Position numbers and translations under genes: made by a program. Positions 38,595 to 51,450 of a stretch of DNA of 64,000 nt are shown piece after piece (position 1 is the stretch's first letter; every line of letters starts with the position of its first letter). The notes below the pieces were generated by a model that saw only the letters and a list, made by a program, of their open reading frames with translations, did no database searches and had not been told where the DNA came from. Source of the DNA: Gymnogyps californianus. Its lineage: Eukaryota; Chordata; Aves; Accipitriformes; Cathartidae. Location: contig NC_059500.1 of assembly GCF_018139145.2 (NCBI RefSeq), positions 21,433,437 through 21,497,436 of the forward strand, written 5' to 3'.

Positions 38595-39225
38595 ATGGGC
38601 GGTACTAACTCCAGACAAACCACTCTCAGCAGAGAGCAGCAAAAGGCTATCAGCTTGAGTACAGGTCTAGGAGACCCCAAGCCAATTAATGAACTGTGTG
38701 GCCTCTGCTGAAATCAGAGAGCCCACAAGCAGGGCTTCGGGATTTTGCAGCAGTAATGAGACTACTGAGGCTGTTTTCTGTAAGTTCGTGATTCTGCGTG
38801 CTGACAATGATGAAGATGAAGCCATCCAGATCCAGAACCTGCTGCAGAATAAACTTTGTGTTAAATCTGGAATAATCTTTGCAGCAATGCCTTGTAGTGA
38901 ACATGTCTCGGAAAACTTAAGTGATGCTGTGAATGGCTCAGCATGGACTATTATGCTATTGACAAAATTTTCTGAATGGATCTTGGTACGTGTTGCCGTC
39001 TTTCACCTCCCTTGTCAATGCTCTTAACAGCATAAATTACAACTCTGTGATACCTGTGAGGCCACTGAATAACCCACTTACCCAGGAGAAGACTTTTTTT
39101 GTTTGTTTTGCAGGCTGTTAATGCACTGCAAGAGGATAGTCCTGGCTTTGCAAAACAAGTGGAAAAAATTTTCTGTGAGTCTACATACAGGCAACAGTGA
39201 GAGTTACAGAGGGAGGAAAGGATGA
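38595..39225 (+). pseudogene. TICAM2: TICAM2 (TRAM) pseudogene
   Basis: Remnant of TIR-domain adaptor molecule 2, which in mammals bridges endosomal TLR4 to TRIF. The likely old start at 38595 gives MGGTNSRQTTLSREQQKAIS; the Gly2 fits TRAM's N-myristoylated start. That frame stops at 38709-38711 and similarity moves to another frame (38689 onward): VFCKFVILRADNDEDEAIQI, KSGIIFAAMPC and DAVNGSAWTIMLLT, all strong TRAM TIR blocks. After 38964 one base is missing and similarity resumes in a third frame (NFLNGSW..., YNSVIPVRPLNNPL). A small deletion near 39114 shifts again to AVNALQEDSPGFAKQVEKIF, and TGA at about 39198-39200 truncates the C-terminus. Three shifts plus a stop exclude a functional protein. 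The coding region is uninterrupted by introns, as in mammalian TICAM2. Position and orientation upstream of FEM1C match mammalian synteny. Confidence 0.9.
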
Positions 39226-42200
39226 AACAGAAACTAGAACACTTGTCATGGTGAAAAACTGTGAAGACAGATCATGTTTAGAATAAAGCAGAAGTGATAT
39301 TCCTTGCTCTTGTTTTGTAAAGGAAGGGAAACTCTTCTTTCGACAAAACTAATGGTAAAGTTCTCCACCAAGGCATGTTAATTAAATACTGCTGAATGCA
39401 TCCCATATACGAAGACATGCCTGTCACTGTGCCTACTTAGAGGTACAAGATGCTGCCAAACCGAAACCCTAGCTATGTTTGGCTTTATCTTGTGAGTTCT
39501 GCCAGACATGTATTTTTTTCCATTGACAATGTACAGCTTTTCACATCTTGTAGCTGATACTGAAAAATATTAATAAAAGAGGAATACTTGTCATTGCAAT
39601 GAAATCAATGCATTATGAAAGGCACTCTATGAAATACACTGCCAGTTTGAGAAATGGGCATTTCAAAGATACTATATTTTTGTTACACTTGGGATTTTTT
39701 TCTATAAAGAAAACATTTTCTGATGTTTTTTATTATTTCAAGAAACATTTTCTTGGCTCATTCTGACTAAACTTTGTTTGGCACATTCTTTAAGGGAAAA
39801 CATTAGACAATTATGTTGAAGAGAATGGTGTGGGAGATTGTGTTTGTCTTCAAGGCAAGTGTTCTGAGCTGAGGCTGGAAAAGGAGAGCCACAGAAATGG
39901 CATCAGTTTGAATTACTTGTATTTTGTGCACTTCACATATCCCAGTTCTTAAGCATATTTGAACAGATTTAAGACAGATCTTCAGTGTTCTTTTTTCCTC
40001 CTGTACTTGAAAGGACTGCTAGCTGTGATTCAGTAATCAGCTTGCATTAGGTTTCACTATAGTTTTGTATTGCTGATGTGGAATGTAATTACTAAAATAG
40101 CATTGGAAATCTTTGCTTTTTCTGGTGGAAATTAAATTAAAACATGATAATTTATTATTTTCTGAATGACTGAAATCTGGCTATTCCAAATAGAAGGACA
40201 GTCAGCTCTGAGCAACACAATTTGCTCCTTGCTGAAGAGAAAAGGCAGCGAGAGGGGCTTTAGTGTCTGGATCAGCATCGACGCTATGCTTGTGGGAGGT
40301 AGCTGATGTGATAGCTGTACCATTGCCTGCATGCAGCGTGATTTTGGACACAATGTTTTGTGTTCTGCCTCTGTTCCCTGTTTTGCAAATGAGAAGAATA
40401 ACAGCTATGTATCTCTGTCTCAAAAATTTAGGGCAAGAATCAGTTATGGACACACCATGTGCTTCATCCACGTGTGGGCTCTACCCTTGTGCTGCAGGAA
40501 AGCAATTTTGTGGACCTCGGGGCTGCTGGGTGTCCACAGCATTTGCAAAGCATCCTCGGTGCAGCCAGTCATGGTGCCTGGGATGGCAGAAAGTCCTGAG
40601 CAGGGTAGGGGGTTTCTCAGTTAATCACCCCCGGTGTCCCCAATGCTGTGAGTGATGCCTATCGACAACAGGCAGCTGCCTGCAGGCAGAGGGGCGCTTC
40701 TGACTCCAGCACTGGGGACCGGGTCACCATAAGCACGGTGGGGGCCAGGCTTCTGCTCCCCTCTGCCCCCCTTGCCACGGTGGGGTGGCCGGAGCTGCCC
40801 AAGCTCCTCAAGGAGAGCCACAAGCACCACGAGCATGGGTGGAGGGTTTCGGCTGTGGGAGGCTTTCAGAGTTCCTCTGCCAGTGCTGATTCATTTAAGT
40901 GCTGCCTGCAGTATTTTTTACCTTTTTTATTTTTCCCCCCAGTGTAAATGTACTTTTTCCTGTGATGTTTAAAACGGTAAACATAAGACAACCTGCCTAT
41001 AGCATATAGTGTATAAACCATACTAATGGGAGGATTATGCAAAGAAGACAGAAGGAAAAGAGAATGGGAAGAAGTCTAAGAGAAACAGGAGGAGATGTGG
41101 TCTGTCCTGGGCTGTTACACACCTAAATGTTTCCAAAAAGGGAAACCAGTTTTCAGGCTTGGACCAAACCTCAGCAACCCAGAGACTCCTGTTCTTGAGC
41201 TAACCGAGCTGCTGCATTGTTGTTGCTAGTTATTTCTTCCACCTCTATAAAACTGTTCCTTCTGGCTGATGCCAGGAGATACCAGTTGCTTTGCTGGTGA
41301 GAAGCCCATACTTGCAGGTAATATCCTACTGTACAGCTCTCGGGCAATGTTTGAGGGTTAAACTCCCCAGGTCATTTACGCTTTAATGTTGTTCTCTTTC
41401 AGTAGCTAGTTCAGGAAAAAAGTATTCCCGCAAGTGTTACCGTCTGCTCATACTGCTGCATACTGCCTGCAAGAACCACACAGACAGCTGTCTTGTACGC
41501 TAGGTGCCTACAAATAAAAATTGCTGTCTCATTTTCATGCAGAAATGTGTGCCTTGTCACTACTAACCACCGCCCATCCTCCTGCCGGTCTTACCGGGAT
41601 GCTTAGTGTGCTGCCCTGCCAGCTGACAACTGCCTGGCCATTAAGCAAGGGTCTGCCTGGGAGTTGCAGACTCCGGCCGAATGAAACTCCTGTTACTTGT
41701 CTTAGGCTGCATTTGCTGCTGACCGCAGCTGTGCTGTACCTCTCCCAGGCAGCTGCCTTTGTGCTACGTGTGGAGTCCCCCGAGCACTGCAGCAGAATGC
41801 AGTACTTAAAGGGTACGCGGGAACACTCTGGCAAAGGGAGGAAATTTGTATCCTGCAATAAGAAAAGCTGAAGAAGTGCGTATGTCATCCAGCTGTGACC
41901 TGCCCCTGCTCTCACACTCGTGGACGCGAGTGCTGGAAAAGCAAGCTGGGTGACCCTCCCCTGTCTTTAGTATGGTAAGAGAAAAACAGTTCAGGAGTTT
42001 TGAGCAACTGGGTGAGCAATACTCCACTGCAAACTGAATATATCGAATTATGTCTAAAGCTGAATTACTGCTCTCAGGGAAAAGCCGGAGTGCTGTTGCC
42101 ATGACTATCGCATTTGCAAGGGAGACTCTCACCTGCATCTCAGAGCACTCTGCAGCTGGCAGCCTCTGCGCTGTCTCCTCGCTCTGGAGGTCCCAAATGT

Positions 42201-43997
42201 CACCTTGACACCACTTGTCCCCTCGGTACGCTCTGTCCTGGCAGAAGTGAGCAAAGGGTCAGAGATGGGGAGAGACCTCGGGGATGCTGAGCATTGCGCG
42301 CGCTGGACTTGAATGAAAGGCTCCTGGCCCTGGGGGTGTTGGGCGGGCACGGTGGTCCCCTGGTTCAACAACAGTGTTTGAAGCAGGTGCCTTATTAATG
42401 GTTGGAAATTGGGCATGCCTGAACAGACAAGGAAGGGGAGTGGTGAGGCTGAGGGCTCAGCAAGGCAGCACACTGGAAAAATGCTCTCTGGCATCAGTCT
42501 CAACCCCCTTTCCCCACAGTGGGTTAGCTGCTTGGAGATGTCTCCGTACTTTGCTATGTTCAGCTGTTAAACAAGGACAGCGATCCTTATGTCACAGAAG
42601 GCTACATATATTTTATTTACAAAGTGTTATGTTAGAAGGCATTGCACAATGGGAACCAGAGCAGACACACTTCATAAGCCTAATGGTGTATTTGGCCTTC
42701 CTGCAATAGGTGATTCGTGATTTTAAATTTTCCTGTGCTCTGTCTGAAGGCCTATAAAGACTTCTGCAAAAAATGCCGAGACTTATTAACTGGAACAAGC
42801 CATTTTCTGGTTTTTTTCTCTTAAAAGTACAATCATATTGCAAAACTTCTGGCACTTGTCTCAGATGTTTCCCAATCAACGTGGCCCATGGAAAACTTGA
42901 AGTCTTGTGGCTGCCACCTCGCCCTGCACTGCATTCATCCCGTAGAGAAAGGGCAGGGTAAAAGCAGCAGCTCTTCTTTCTCAGAAAACCATCAATCATC
43001 TCATTTGGCGTAAGCACTAAAAGGGGAAAAAAAGGCAAAAAACCAAAACTGAGATAAGGCAGCTTCTCCTCAGATTTCAGTGCTGGGGATGGTTTGCTGG
43101 CACTCTCTGGCTGGTAGCCAGAGTTGGGGGGTACCCAAGGAAAGGACAGTGCCTGAGTACCTGAGGTACTAGTGGCATAAATCCAAGAGATTTATAAATC
43201 TGAAATAAACTAAGGCAATCTGTGGAGAACAGTTTTAATAAGCTCAGCGCAGTTAGCATTAAAAGCCAAACAAGCAGCTCCAATCTGTTCTAACTGAATC
43301 TTCTGAGGCGTGCTTGCGAGAAGCCCCTGTAAAGTGTATTTTCGTAATCCAGCCTGCAGAAGAAAATGGAGTAGATGCTCATATGCTGTGGCAGTGGAAC
43401 AGGCAGCCTAGATAAGGAGGGAATTGGTTACATGGGTGTCTGTTGCAGACTTACTCAGAAATGCGAAACCTTGCTGTTAAAGGCAAGTGCCAAAGAGCTT
43501 GTGGGGTTTCCTCAGGCAGGTCGGCTGTCTGGAGGGGAGGATCCAGGTCAACGCCTGGGGGATGGCTGTCCCCGACTGCAGCACTGCAACGAGAAGAGCC
43601 ACTACTGAAATGACACCAGTCTTTTTTATCAGAAAACCACCAGACAGGCAGAGACACCCCTGCACAAGGGAACTGAGAAACTCAGTAGCTGAGCCTTATG
43701 TCATTTAAAAAAACCCCCAAACCTCTGCCTCCTAACCTAGAATTAAGCCAGACTCGGAAATAGTTTTCCTGTTAGTCCATGCCCTCTGTTTCTTCAGGGT
43801 CAAGCTAGAGTCAGCAATCAGAGGCAGATTAACGGAAAAGTCGCTAGTCACGATTTAATAGGAAGCTACTCCCAGAGATCTTTTTGCTAAAAGGCCACAC
43901 ACTTGCCTCTGACTGGCTGCTTATGGAAATGGTTAGAAGGCAGAAAACGAGAGCAGAACTCTCCAAAGCACATACGCATGTGACCGCGTGCATGCGT

Positions 43998-44016
43998 ACG
44001 CACACACACACCCACG
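43998..44016. repeat. Short (CA)n tract
   Basis: TACGCACACACACACCCACG, a brief CA dinucleotide run following alternating purine-pyrimidine sequence (GCGTGCATGCG). Confidence 0.7.
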
Positions 44017-45884
44017 TAGCCAGAAACCGCTGGGAACTGGGATTGTTTGCTACAGACAGAATGATCTCTGGATATATAAGGCAGTGTAAAAGGTCACGGC
44101 TAGTCTGAACTGCTCTGTGCCTCTGCAGACGTCCAATGACAGTTACAGCTGCAGATGACTAGATCGTAGGGATGCTTACAGCACTCGCATCTGAAGCCAA
44201 GGACTGAAATACGACCAGCGTGCTCCCAGCCACTCAGCAGCTTCTGCAGGAGCTGCAGCGCACGGCGTGTTGCAATCCAGACCGTTGCCTAGCACTTGTA
44301 CTCTGTTTTGTTTGCTCTCTGTGCTCGTGCTGGCTGGTGCTTACGGTAAATGGAGTAGTTCTCTGATTACCCCTGGGCTCCCCCCCTTCTACTGACATCT
44401 ATTTGAGGAGAAGTAACTTTACCACATAGATGTTTGCTTCCAACCATTTTGGACCCCCTGGAGCCTTTTGAGCTTTCTGTCAGCCCAGAGTGCTCCCTGG
44501 CTGATCAGCTCTGTAGTTTTTCTCTGCAGTGAATTAGCGGAGGGGTCTGTACGAATGCCTGGGAGTTAAATATGCATATTCCCAAGTATCATGACTAGCC
44601 TACTGGATTTCATTGTAGGTGAAATGTCTGTTCTATACTTGGAAAGCAGAGGATGTTAGGTATTTTTTATTCCACCCACTGTGGAAATCTTGTGAATTCA
44701 ATAGCTAAAATTCTGTATATCTTTATCAACACTGTCGGGCCTGTCTTTTCCTTGGCCTGGGAGCAAAGAAAGGAAAATAACAGGGGGATAATACGTATGG
44801 GGTAAAAAAAGGGCAGCAAAGAGACTGTGAGCAGCCTGTTCTGGGAGATTCACATCTGTAATATAACAGAATGAGTATCACCAGTGAGACAGGAGAGGCT
44901 TCTTGTGTCACAAGGGCACAACCCGAAGTTTAACAGGGCAAAGGATTAGTCAAACCAATCGATTGGACGCAAAGTCACAGTGCATGCCCAACATATCTCT
45001 GGTAGAGGATCACACCATGGCAGTGTTCCACCCCAGCATGGCTAGCAACATGAACACGACTGGCTCTACCTAATAATGGCATGGTTAAAGTATAGTGAGC
45101 TAATTTTTAATGGTAAGCTAATTTTTGACGGATGTTTTATCTACAGCTTAGCCAACTGTTGACTTAAAACAACTGTACTGATGAATCTGAGATTATTTTG
45201 TAAGTTGCAAATGTTGCTTTGGCACAGAATTTTACTCTGGCAGTTGCTTTTGTTACATTTAAATTCTGCCATGTTAAATTTACAAGTTTTATGGCTCGAG
45301 ATCTGTTATGCAGCCTAGGGCAGCCTCTCCCAAAATTCCAGGTTATTGTTACTGAAGAGGCAATGTATAGTCGTGCACTGGCTAGCAGGAATGTCTTTGG
45401 ATGTATGAATTCAGACGTGCAGGTCTTTTACAATGCATGCTAGGGATTGCCAGGAGAGGAAGAAAATTGGCTTTGTCTTCTTGGAGGGAAAGTCAGCTTT
45501 CACAAGCTTGGCAAATACTGACGTAAAAGCTTGGTGCACAACTGCCACTGGTTTTAACAACAGAAATGTTTGCATTTCTGAAAATTGCAACCTCTGTCAA
45601 TGTGCTTTCAACCTCTTGAATTAGCACCAGGGGCAGTGGAGAGAGAGGAAAGGAAATTTTGCAGCTTGCACATCAAATACCAGAAAAGTGAGGAAAGATG
45701 TAGGTTAATTAGACTGTTTAAAAACCCTGACCTCCCTTTATAGGGATATTTGTAAACTTGCCTTATTTGTACCTTTTAGAAATACCCACATCATGTGGAA
45801 TAGCACCTGTCTCCTGTAGTATATTTCCTTTACTAAACCATTGTATGTATTTTAGGGAAGTTAATCTATACACTGTTTCCATTA

Positions 45885-45915
45885 CATACACATACATACA
45901 TACATACACATGTAC
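45885..45915. repeat. (CATA)n microsatellite
   Basis: ACATACACATACATACATAC and continuation: a tetranucleotide repeat with one CA interruption at each side. Confidence 0.85.
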
Positions 45916-48900
45916 AGATGTATAATTTAATAGCCTATAAAATTAGTATGATTTGTACAAGTTTTTTACAAATTGTAAACAAACTGATTATAATTTTCTC
46001 CTTATTTCCCTATTTTTGTAGTACAACCAGAGAAAATTAGTAAGCCAAATATTGTAATGGATACTGGGGGTAAAACCCTGGCTCAGCTGACTTCACTGGA
46101 AACAAAACGTCATCCTTACACTCCAGGGTGAATAGGCAGAGACGCTTATTTCCTCTTGAGAAATGAGGTACTTCCCAGGACCAGACTTCTCTGTCTTGGT
46201 CTGTGTCCACACACGGGCTGCAGATGGTTGCTGCTGCGAGTTAAGTGCCAAAGGACAAGGAAAGCTCACAGCTTGCAGGGGTTCAGCAAACCTGCCAAAA
46301 CTTTTCAGTTTCTGCAGTCTCACATCTCCAGCCAACTCGTAACCTCTCTTACAATTTTAACGCCAATCTGCACCAAATTTGTCCGCTTACACAACAACTA
46401 ATGAACTCCCAGAGTTTTGTTGACAGGACAATACAGGCAAGAGTTGCTAGTTAAAGAAGAAGAAACTTCGTTGTCTGGCTTGCCCACAGTGGACTTGCAT
46501 ACGAAGGGCTGGAGTTTTAGACCAAAGAGTGAGCATCTAGATCACTAACATCACCTAAAGTGAGCAATCACATTTTAGGAGACTTAGCCTAAATATGCAA
46601 CTACCTCGTGTGCAATCTCCCCAACCCGAGCGTCTGTCTAAGGCTCATGGTGCTTGCTGTCCTGAGGGAGAGAGGGATGTTTTGCGATGCAGCACGCACA
46701 GGTGTTGCTCAGGCTCAGGCAGGGTGAGGAGGTGCTGCCGGTGCCTCAAGCCCTCGCCGCGGCCCCGGGACGCAGGTTTGCATCCCCTGGCTGACCCACA
46801 TAGTGCAGGGGTCTCCCACTGCTGCAGAAGCTGTCACAGCCCCTGGGCACAGACGTTTCCAGGGTGGGTGTCTCTGTCAGCCCTCGCGAAGCTCTTCTGC
46901 TTCATATGAAAATGCATAAATATTCACGGGTAAGAGCGAGTGACAGCGACTGCATGTAGCATCACTGCTGGCATCTGTGCCACACCTGGGGCTGCCAGAG
47001 GTGTGGGCAAGCACCAACAGCCAGGAAGGGGCTTTACTAAGGTAAGTTTGGCAGCAGACAACAGGAGTTTGCCATCATCGCCTCCTCGCCCAGTAGTCAG
47101 GGCGCTTCAAGGAAGACCTAGGATTCAGGCTGTGCTTCAACAGGTATTTCAGTTTATTGAATAATTTGGCCTCAGCTCCCATGCTGGCATTTGCTCACAG
47201 ATGCCTTAGGCATCTCTGCGCTCAGCTCACCGTCTGCTCCAGCTCCCTTTCCTGGGAGCCTTCCTGATCTTACACCCTATATTCCCTTCCTGACCTAACT
47301 CTCAGCCAGCTCTATGCAGGGGACTGGGTGCCAGTTTAGGTAAGATGTGCTCTACATAACACTACGCAGAGCAGCTGGAGTGCATGTCCACCTTGCAAAA
47401 TGCAACATGGAGTTTTCTGAGTTAGCTCAGGGCCTAACAGGAGTACAGTCATGCTGGGGATACCGCCTGGTGCATGATGAAAAGCGGGATAAAAATTTTG
47501 AGGAAATCACCATATTAAGGTACATATATTGCTTCTAGTGCCAAAGCTAACAAGTGAGATGTGGTTGAGGTTTCTCTTTGCTGTATTGCTCTGCATAGCC
47601 TGCCTTGAGGCGAAAGAAAGCTCTGCACCATCCTCTTCTGTCCTTTGGGACATAGGGATAAAGAACAGAAGGGTTGAAACTAAATAATACAGCAATTTAC
47701 AACTGGATCTCTTGCTGAAAACAGAATTTGGCTCCCAAATTGTTATCAATGGCAGTCCCGAAAACCCTCCTGCTGGTTCAGACCAAGCACTCCATCAAGC
47801 ATTGTCTGGTGACCTGTGAGTTTTTCCTTATGGTATTACCATTTGTACACAAAATTAACATCTACTCTTCAATCTGGAACTAAGGCTGTAGATGCAACAG
47901 TAAAACACTGGTCTGTGAGACACGGTGCCTCACAGGTGTGACCCGGGCACCGAGGGGAGTACCGCTCCACACCAAACCATGGGTGTCTGCAAGGTGGGTA
48001 GCACGTTAGTCCCTTGTGTATGTGACAAATCCCTTCTGCTGTCTCCTGTGAATAGCTGTGAGGACAAGAATACCCTGAGGTGAGAACTAAGTTATCACAA
48101 CACATGTTATTATTCCACTTAACACCGTTCTCCATTCACAGCTTTCAAAAACAGAGTCTATTTTGGGGAAGGAAACTGCAAAACCGATCAAGCATCAAGG
48201 CTAACTGGTCTTTTCAATGGCATGGGCTGCGTTTGGGGCACCACCAAAAATCCCAGCCTGACAACACCACCCCTCTTCCCTGTGGGCATGGGGCTGTTAT
48301 TCCCACGTCCAGCATGGGGCCACAAGAGAGGGGGAAGTAAACCAGATGAAATTGTCTCTGGCACTGTGTCCCCACGCCAGATTGACTGGCTATGAAAGAT
48401 TAAAGTTGAAATCTTGAAGAAGGAATCAGTATCTCTTGTTTTTCACGGTGCTTCAGGTACAATGGGTCAAAATATTTGCTTTTTACCTCTGGGAAGCAGG
48501 GCATAGGTCCATTCTGGGAGACAGAAAATAACTGCAGCAAGGAAGCACTGGCTGGGGCCGTACCCGGACCCGTGGCTGTCGGTGCCCCTCCAGAGCCAGG
48601 TACTGCCAAGCAAGTGCCACCTCCGCGGGGCAGCATGGAAGTGTGAAACACATACAACAGCAGTCAGGATGCAGCCGCATTGTCAGACCTCCTTAAGTCC
48701 ACTCATGTCCTGAGAATGGCCTTTATAAAAGATAAATACGACTAAATAATTGTTGAAGACGTACGTATATTGAGGTATGAAAGAGAAGGACGGCAGCAGG
48801 GCACTTGGAGAAGTATAACTCCTGTAAAATTTTCTTTAATAATTTATTTCTCTCTTAATTCATAGATGCCTACACCTAGTGGCTCTAAGGTAGATTTCTG

Positions 48901-50279
48901 AAATATCAAGGCAGATCTATTATTTGCCACAAGAGACAAAGATTTTTATTTAAAGAAGAAGCCTGGTGGTCCAACAGGCTGTGTCTAAACTCCCCGTTGG
49001 TGTGCCTCGCAGCTGCGTGCCAGGGTTCATCTTCTGCCATGGTCCAGGCAGGAGGTCTCTGCAGAAGCTGTTCCCATTCCCCTCTGGCCTGCGTGCCCAG
49101 TTTTCCTGCTGTGGACCCTGTCCCGGGACCTTGGCCCAATTCAGAGCGGGGAGGGACTGGGGACATGCCAGTTTTTGACGTTCGTAGGAGCACTGCTGCA
49201 TCACTACTTCTTTACAAGTGACTGTGAAGCCCTGTAGTTTGCAGGTCCATCAGCACTGACTGCGCTGCATACCACCCACCCTGAAAACTCCAGGGACTGA
49301 AGGCGAAAGGTCTGTCAGGTTATCATCTCCATGTTCCCTCCAGCATAGAACTGTTCCCCACAGTACCTTATTTGTATTTGACATGATTTGCACTGCCCAG
49401 TCGCAAATGAACATACCAATGAGCTCCCACAACTTCTAAATAATTTTTCTGGCTTGACAGAGCCTCCCTACCAGGATATTATTTTTGATGCTAAGCATGC
49501 GCTTTCCTCCCTTCATTTTATTCCCAACTGCTGTTGAGTAAAGCTTGTAAAACTCTTCAAATCATTCCTCTGTTCCACTCATCTCTTGAAAAAGTTCTCT
49601 ATTCTTCTTACCCCCACTTACTTCTAATTTAGCATTTACACACAGTTACATCTTTTAATCTGTCTCTCTAAATTAATACCACCAGCTCCTTAATAATTTT
49701 GATTGCTCCTCTCTAAATCCCCATCAGTTTGTTTTCATCTTTCTGGTTCTGAGGTTTGCAGACAAAACAGTCAGCAGCCCATGTACCATCTTGCCGGCGC
49801 TGGGTACAAAGGGACAAAGAGCAACCCAGGCTGTGATATATTGCTTCTGTACATAAAATCGCAAATTGAACTGCTTTCTCCTTTTTTTTGTTGGTTTTTT
49901 TTGGAAGGGGAGGCTACTAGATTGCATTGCAAACTGATGTCCAAATTACCGCCTATTAACGCCCATGGGTCTTCTCCAAGTTTGTTTCTGTGCATGGTGT
50001 CCCTCCTTTCTGAGGCTTGCCGATAATATACTTGGTCGTGACAGAAATCCCATTCCCTTGCTCGGGTGTAGCTTTTTTAGGATCTTTCTCCCTTTTTATT
50101 ACGATAGGAATAAAACAAACGTTACGTGCTAAGCCCGTAGCAAGCCACGTGCAACGTCAGAAAAAGCAAATTTTATGCCAAACAGCGCATCCTCCGCGCT
50201 GCAAAAATCGCCATTTCACCCCAAATGTATTCATTAATGAAGCATATATGTGGTATCTTTTGCCCCATGGGGTTGTACT

Positions 50280-50960
50280 GCCCCCCTCGGAATACAGACC
50301 CGACCCCCCCCGCCGCCCACCCGCGCTATAGCGGGGTGCGAGCGCGGAGCGGGGGGGGGGGGGGTGGAGCACACACCTCGCCCGCCCCCTAGCGGCCAGC
50401 TGCGGCCCTCTCCGCCGCCCTTGCGCGGCGGCGTAGTCCCGCCCCCAACCCCGCTGCGAGTGGCTGGCGGTCGCCCGCGCCCTTTTCTGATTGGTCCCGG
50501 CCGCGCCCAGAAGGCTGCGCCGCGCCACGCCGCGGGCGCAGGGTCAGTCCTGGGTGGCGGGGGCCGGCTGTCATGGAGGAGGTGGACGGGGCGCGGGGGG
50601 CGGCGGCGGCGGGCGCTTCCCTGTGAGGTCGGCTGCGGCGGGAGGGGGCCGATAGCGCCCCGGGAAGGTAATCCGCAGCCCGGTAGCCCGTTTTGGCCGG
50701 CTCCGGGCGGGCGGGGAGGCTGGGGCGGGCCGTGAGGGAGCCGGGAGCGGGTTTGGGGCCCTGAGGGGAGGGAGGGTGGGTGGGGAAGGGGGCTCCCTTT
50801 GAGGAGGGGCGGCGGGCCTCTGGGCGGATTGAGGGTAGTCGTGAGGGAAAGGGCAGGCTCGGGTTCTCCTTACCGCCTGAGACTCGGCCAAAGCGCGGCG
50901 GCCGGAGCGTGCGTCACCTTCCCCGCCTAGCTTTCCCCCGTGGGGTGCGTTTCTGCGGGG
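50280..50960. promoter_or_regulatory. FEM1C: CpG island promoter of FEM1C
   Basis: A compact GC- and CpG-rich block directly before the FEM1C untranslated exon. It contains GC boxes and an inverted CCAAT box (ATTGG, 50490-50494), about 175 bp before the likely exon-1 donor. No TATA box is seen. A G run lies at about 50350-50363. It is the only CpG island on this side of the window and fits a broadly expressed gene. Confidence 0.8.
50530..50667 (+). other. FEM1C: Probable FEM1C 5' untranslated exon 1
   Basis: Candidate first exon ending at GGGAAG|GTAATC (donor GT at 50668). The 5' edge is not determinable from sequence and is placed after the CCAAT box. It carries a 17-codon upstream ORF, ATG at 50573 and TGA at 50624-50626, that ends before the donor. 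Mammalian FEM1C likewise has an untranslated first exon. Confidence 0.55.
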
Positions 50961-51264
50961 CTCCTTGGGGGAGCGGGGGGCTCTTTCCTCAGGCTGCGCC
51001 TCAAAACAAGTCGGGGGTACGGCTCGTAACGCTGTAAGGGAGAAGAGGATTTTTCTGCGGCTGGTGTGGATAGCATGCTGGTAGGATCAGCCCCCTCAGG
51101 GCTTTCTCAGGGGGCACCGCGCTGCCCGGGAGGGTCCCAAGGAAGGCAGCTGGACGTTGGTGCACCACAGCAGCGAGTTGCTTGGGTATAGCTGTAGAAA
51201 AATACAAATGTGGTTACTTGTTTGCGAAGTAAGAGGTGAAACATCCAGAACTCTTTTTCTTTCA

Positions 51265-51450
51265 GATTTATACAAGCACAGCCTGTGCTTTGTCACGACC
51301 CTGTTCAGAGTCTCCATGTTGTCCCATCTAGATAAAACTGATCTGAGAAGAAGCTGGGGACATTCTGTTTGGGCTGTGTGTTTCCAGTAAGCTTTTGACT
51401 CTGAAAAAGGCAGGTGTGTATCCTTCAAGAAGCAGAGAGGTACAGACTAA
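51265..51450 (+). other. FEM1C: FEM1C 5' UTR part of exon 2
   Basis: The best acceptor upstream of the start codon is CTTTTTCTTTCAG ending at 51264, which would make 51265-51450 5' UTR. A 24-codon upstream ORF (ATG 51316, TAA ending 51390) lies in it. A later, weaker acceptor ending CTTCAAG near 51429 would exclude this uORF, so the true border needs transcript data. Confidence 0.55.

Larger units (their letters stand above)
39226..50279. other. Intergenic, no gene seen
   Basis: About 11 kb separating the TICAM2 relic from FEM1C. It alternates AT-rich stretches with moderately GC-rich ones (40490-40880, 46600-46900, 48540-48620, 49000-49180). Short frames are abundant, but none shows a domain or a splice-consistent pattern. 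Two small microsatellites are listed separately. Confidence 0.5.

Noticed and set aside
39090..39120. A T-rich tract ending GCAG before GCTGTTAATGC in the TICAM2 relic, as an intron acceptor
   Set aside because: Only about five residues of the TRAM sequence separate the two sides and no donor or intron-sized gap exists; a small deletion explains it better.
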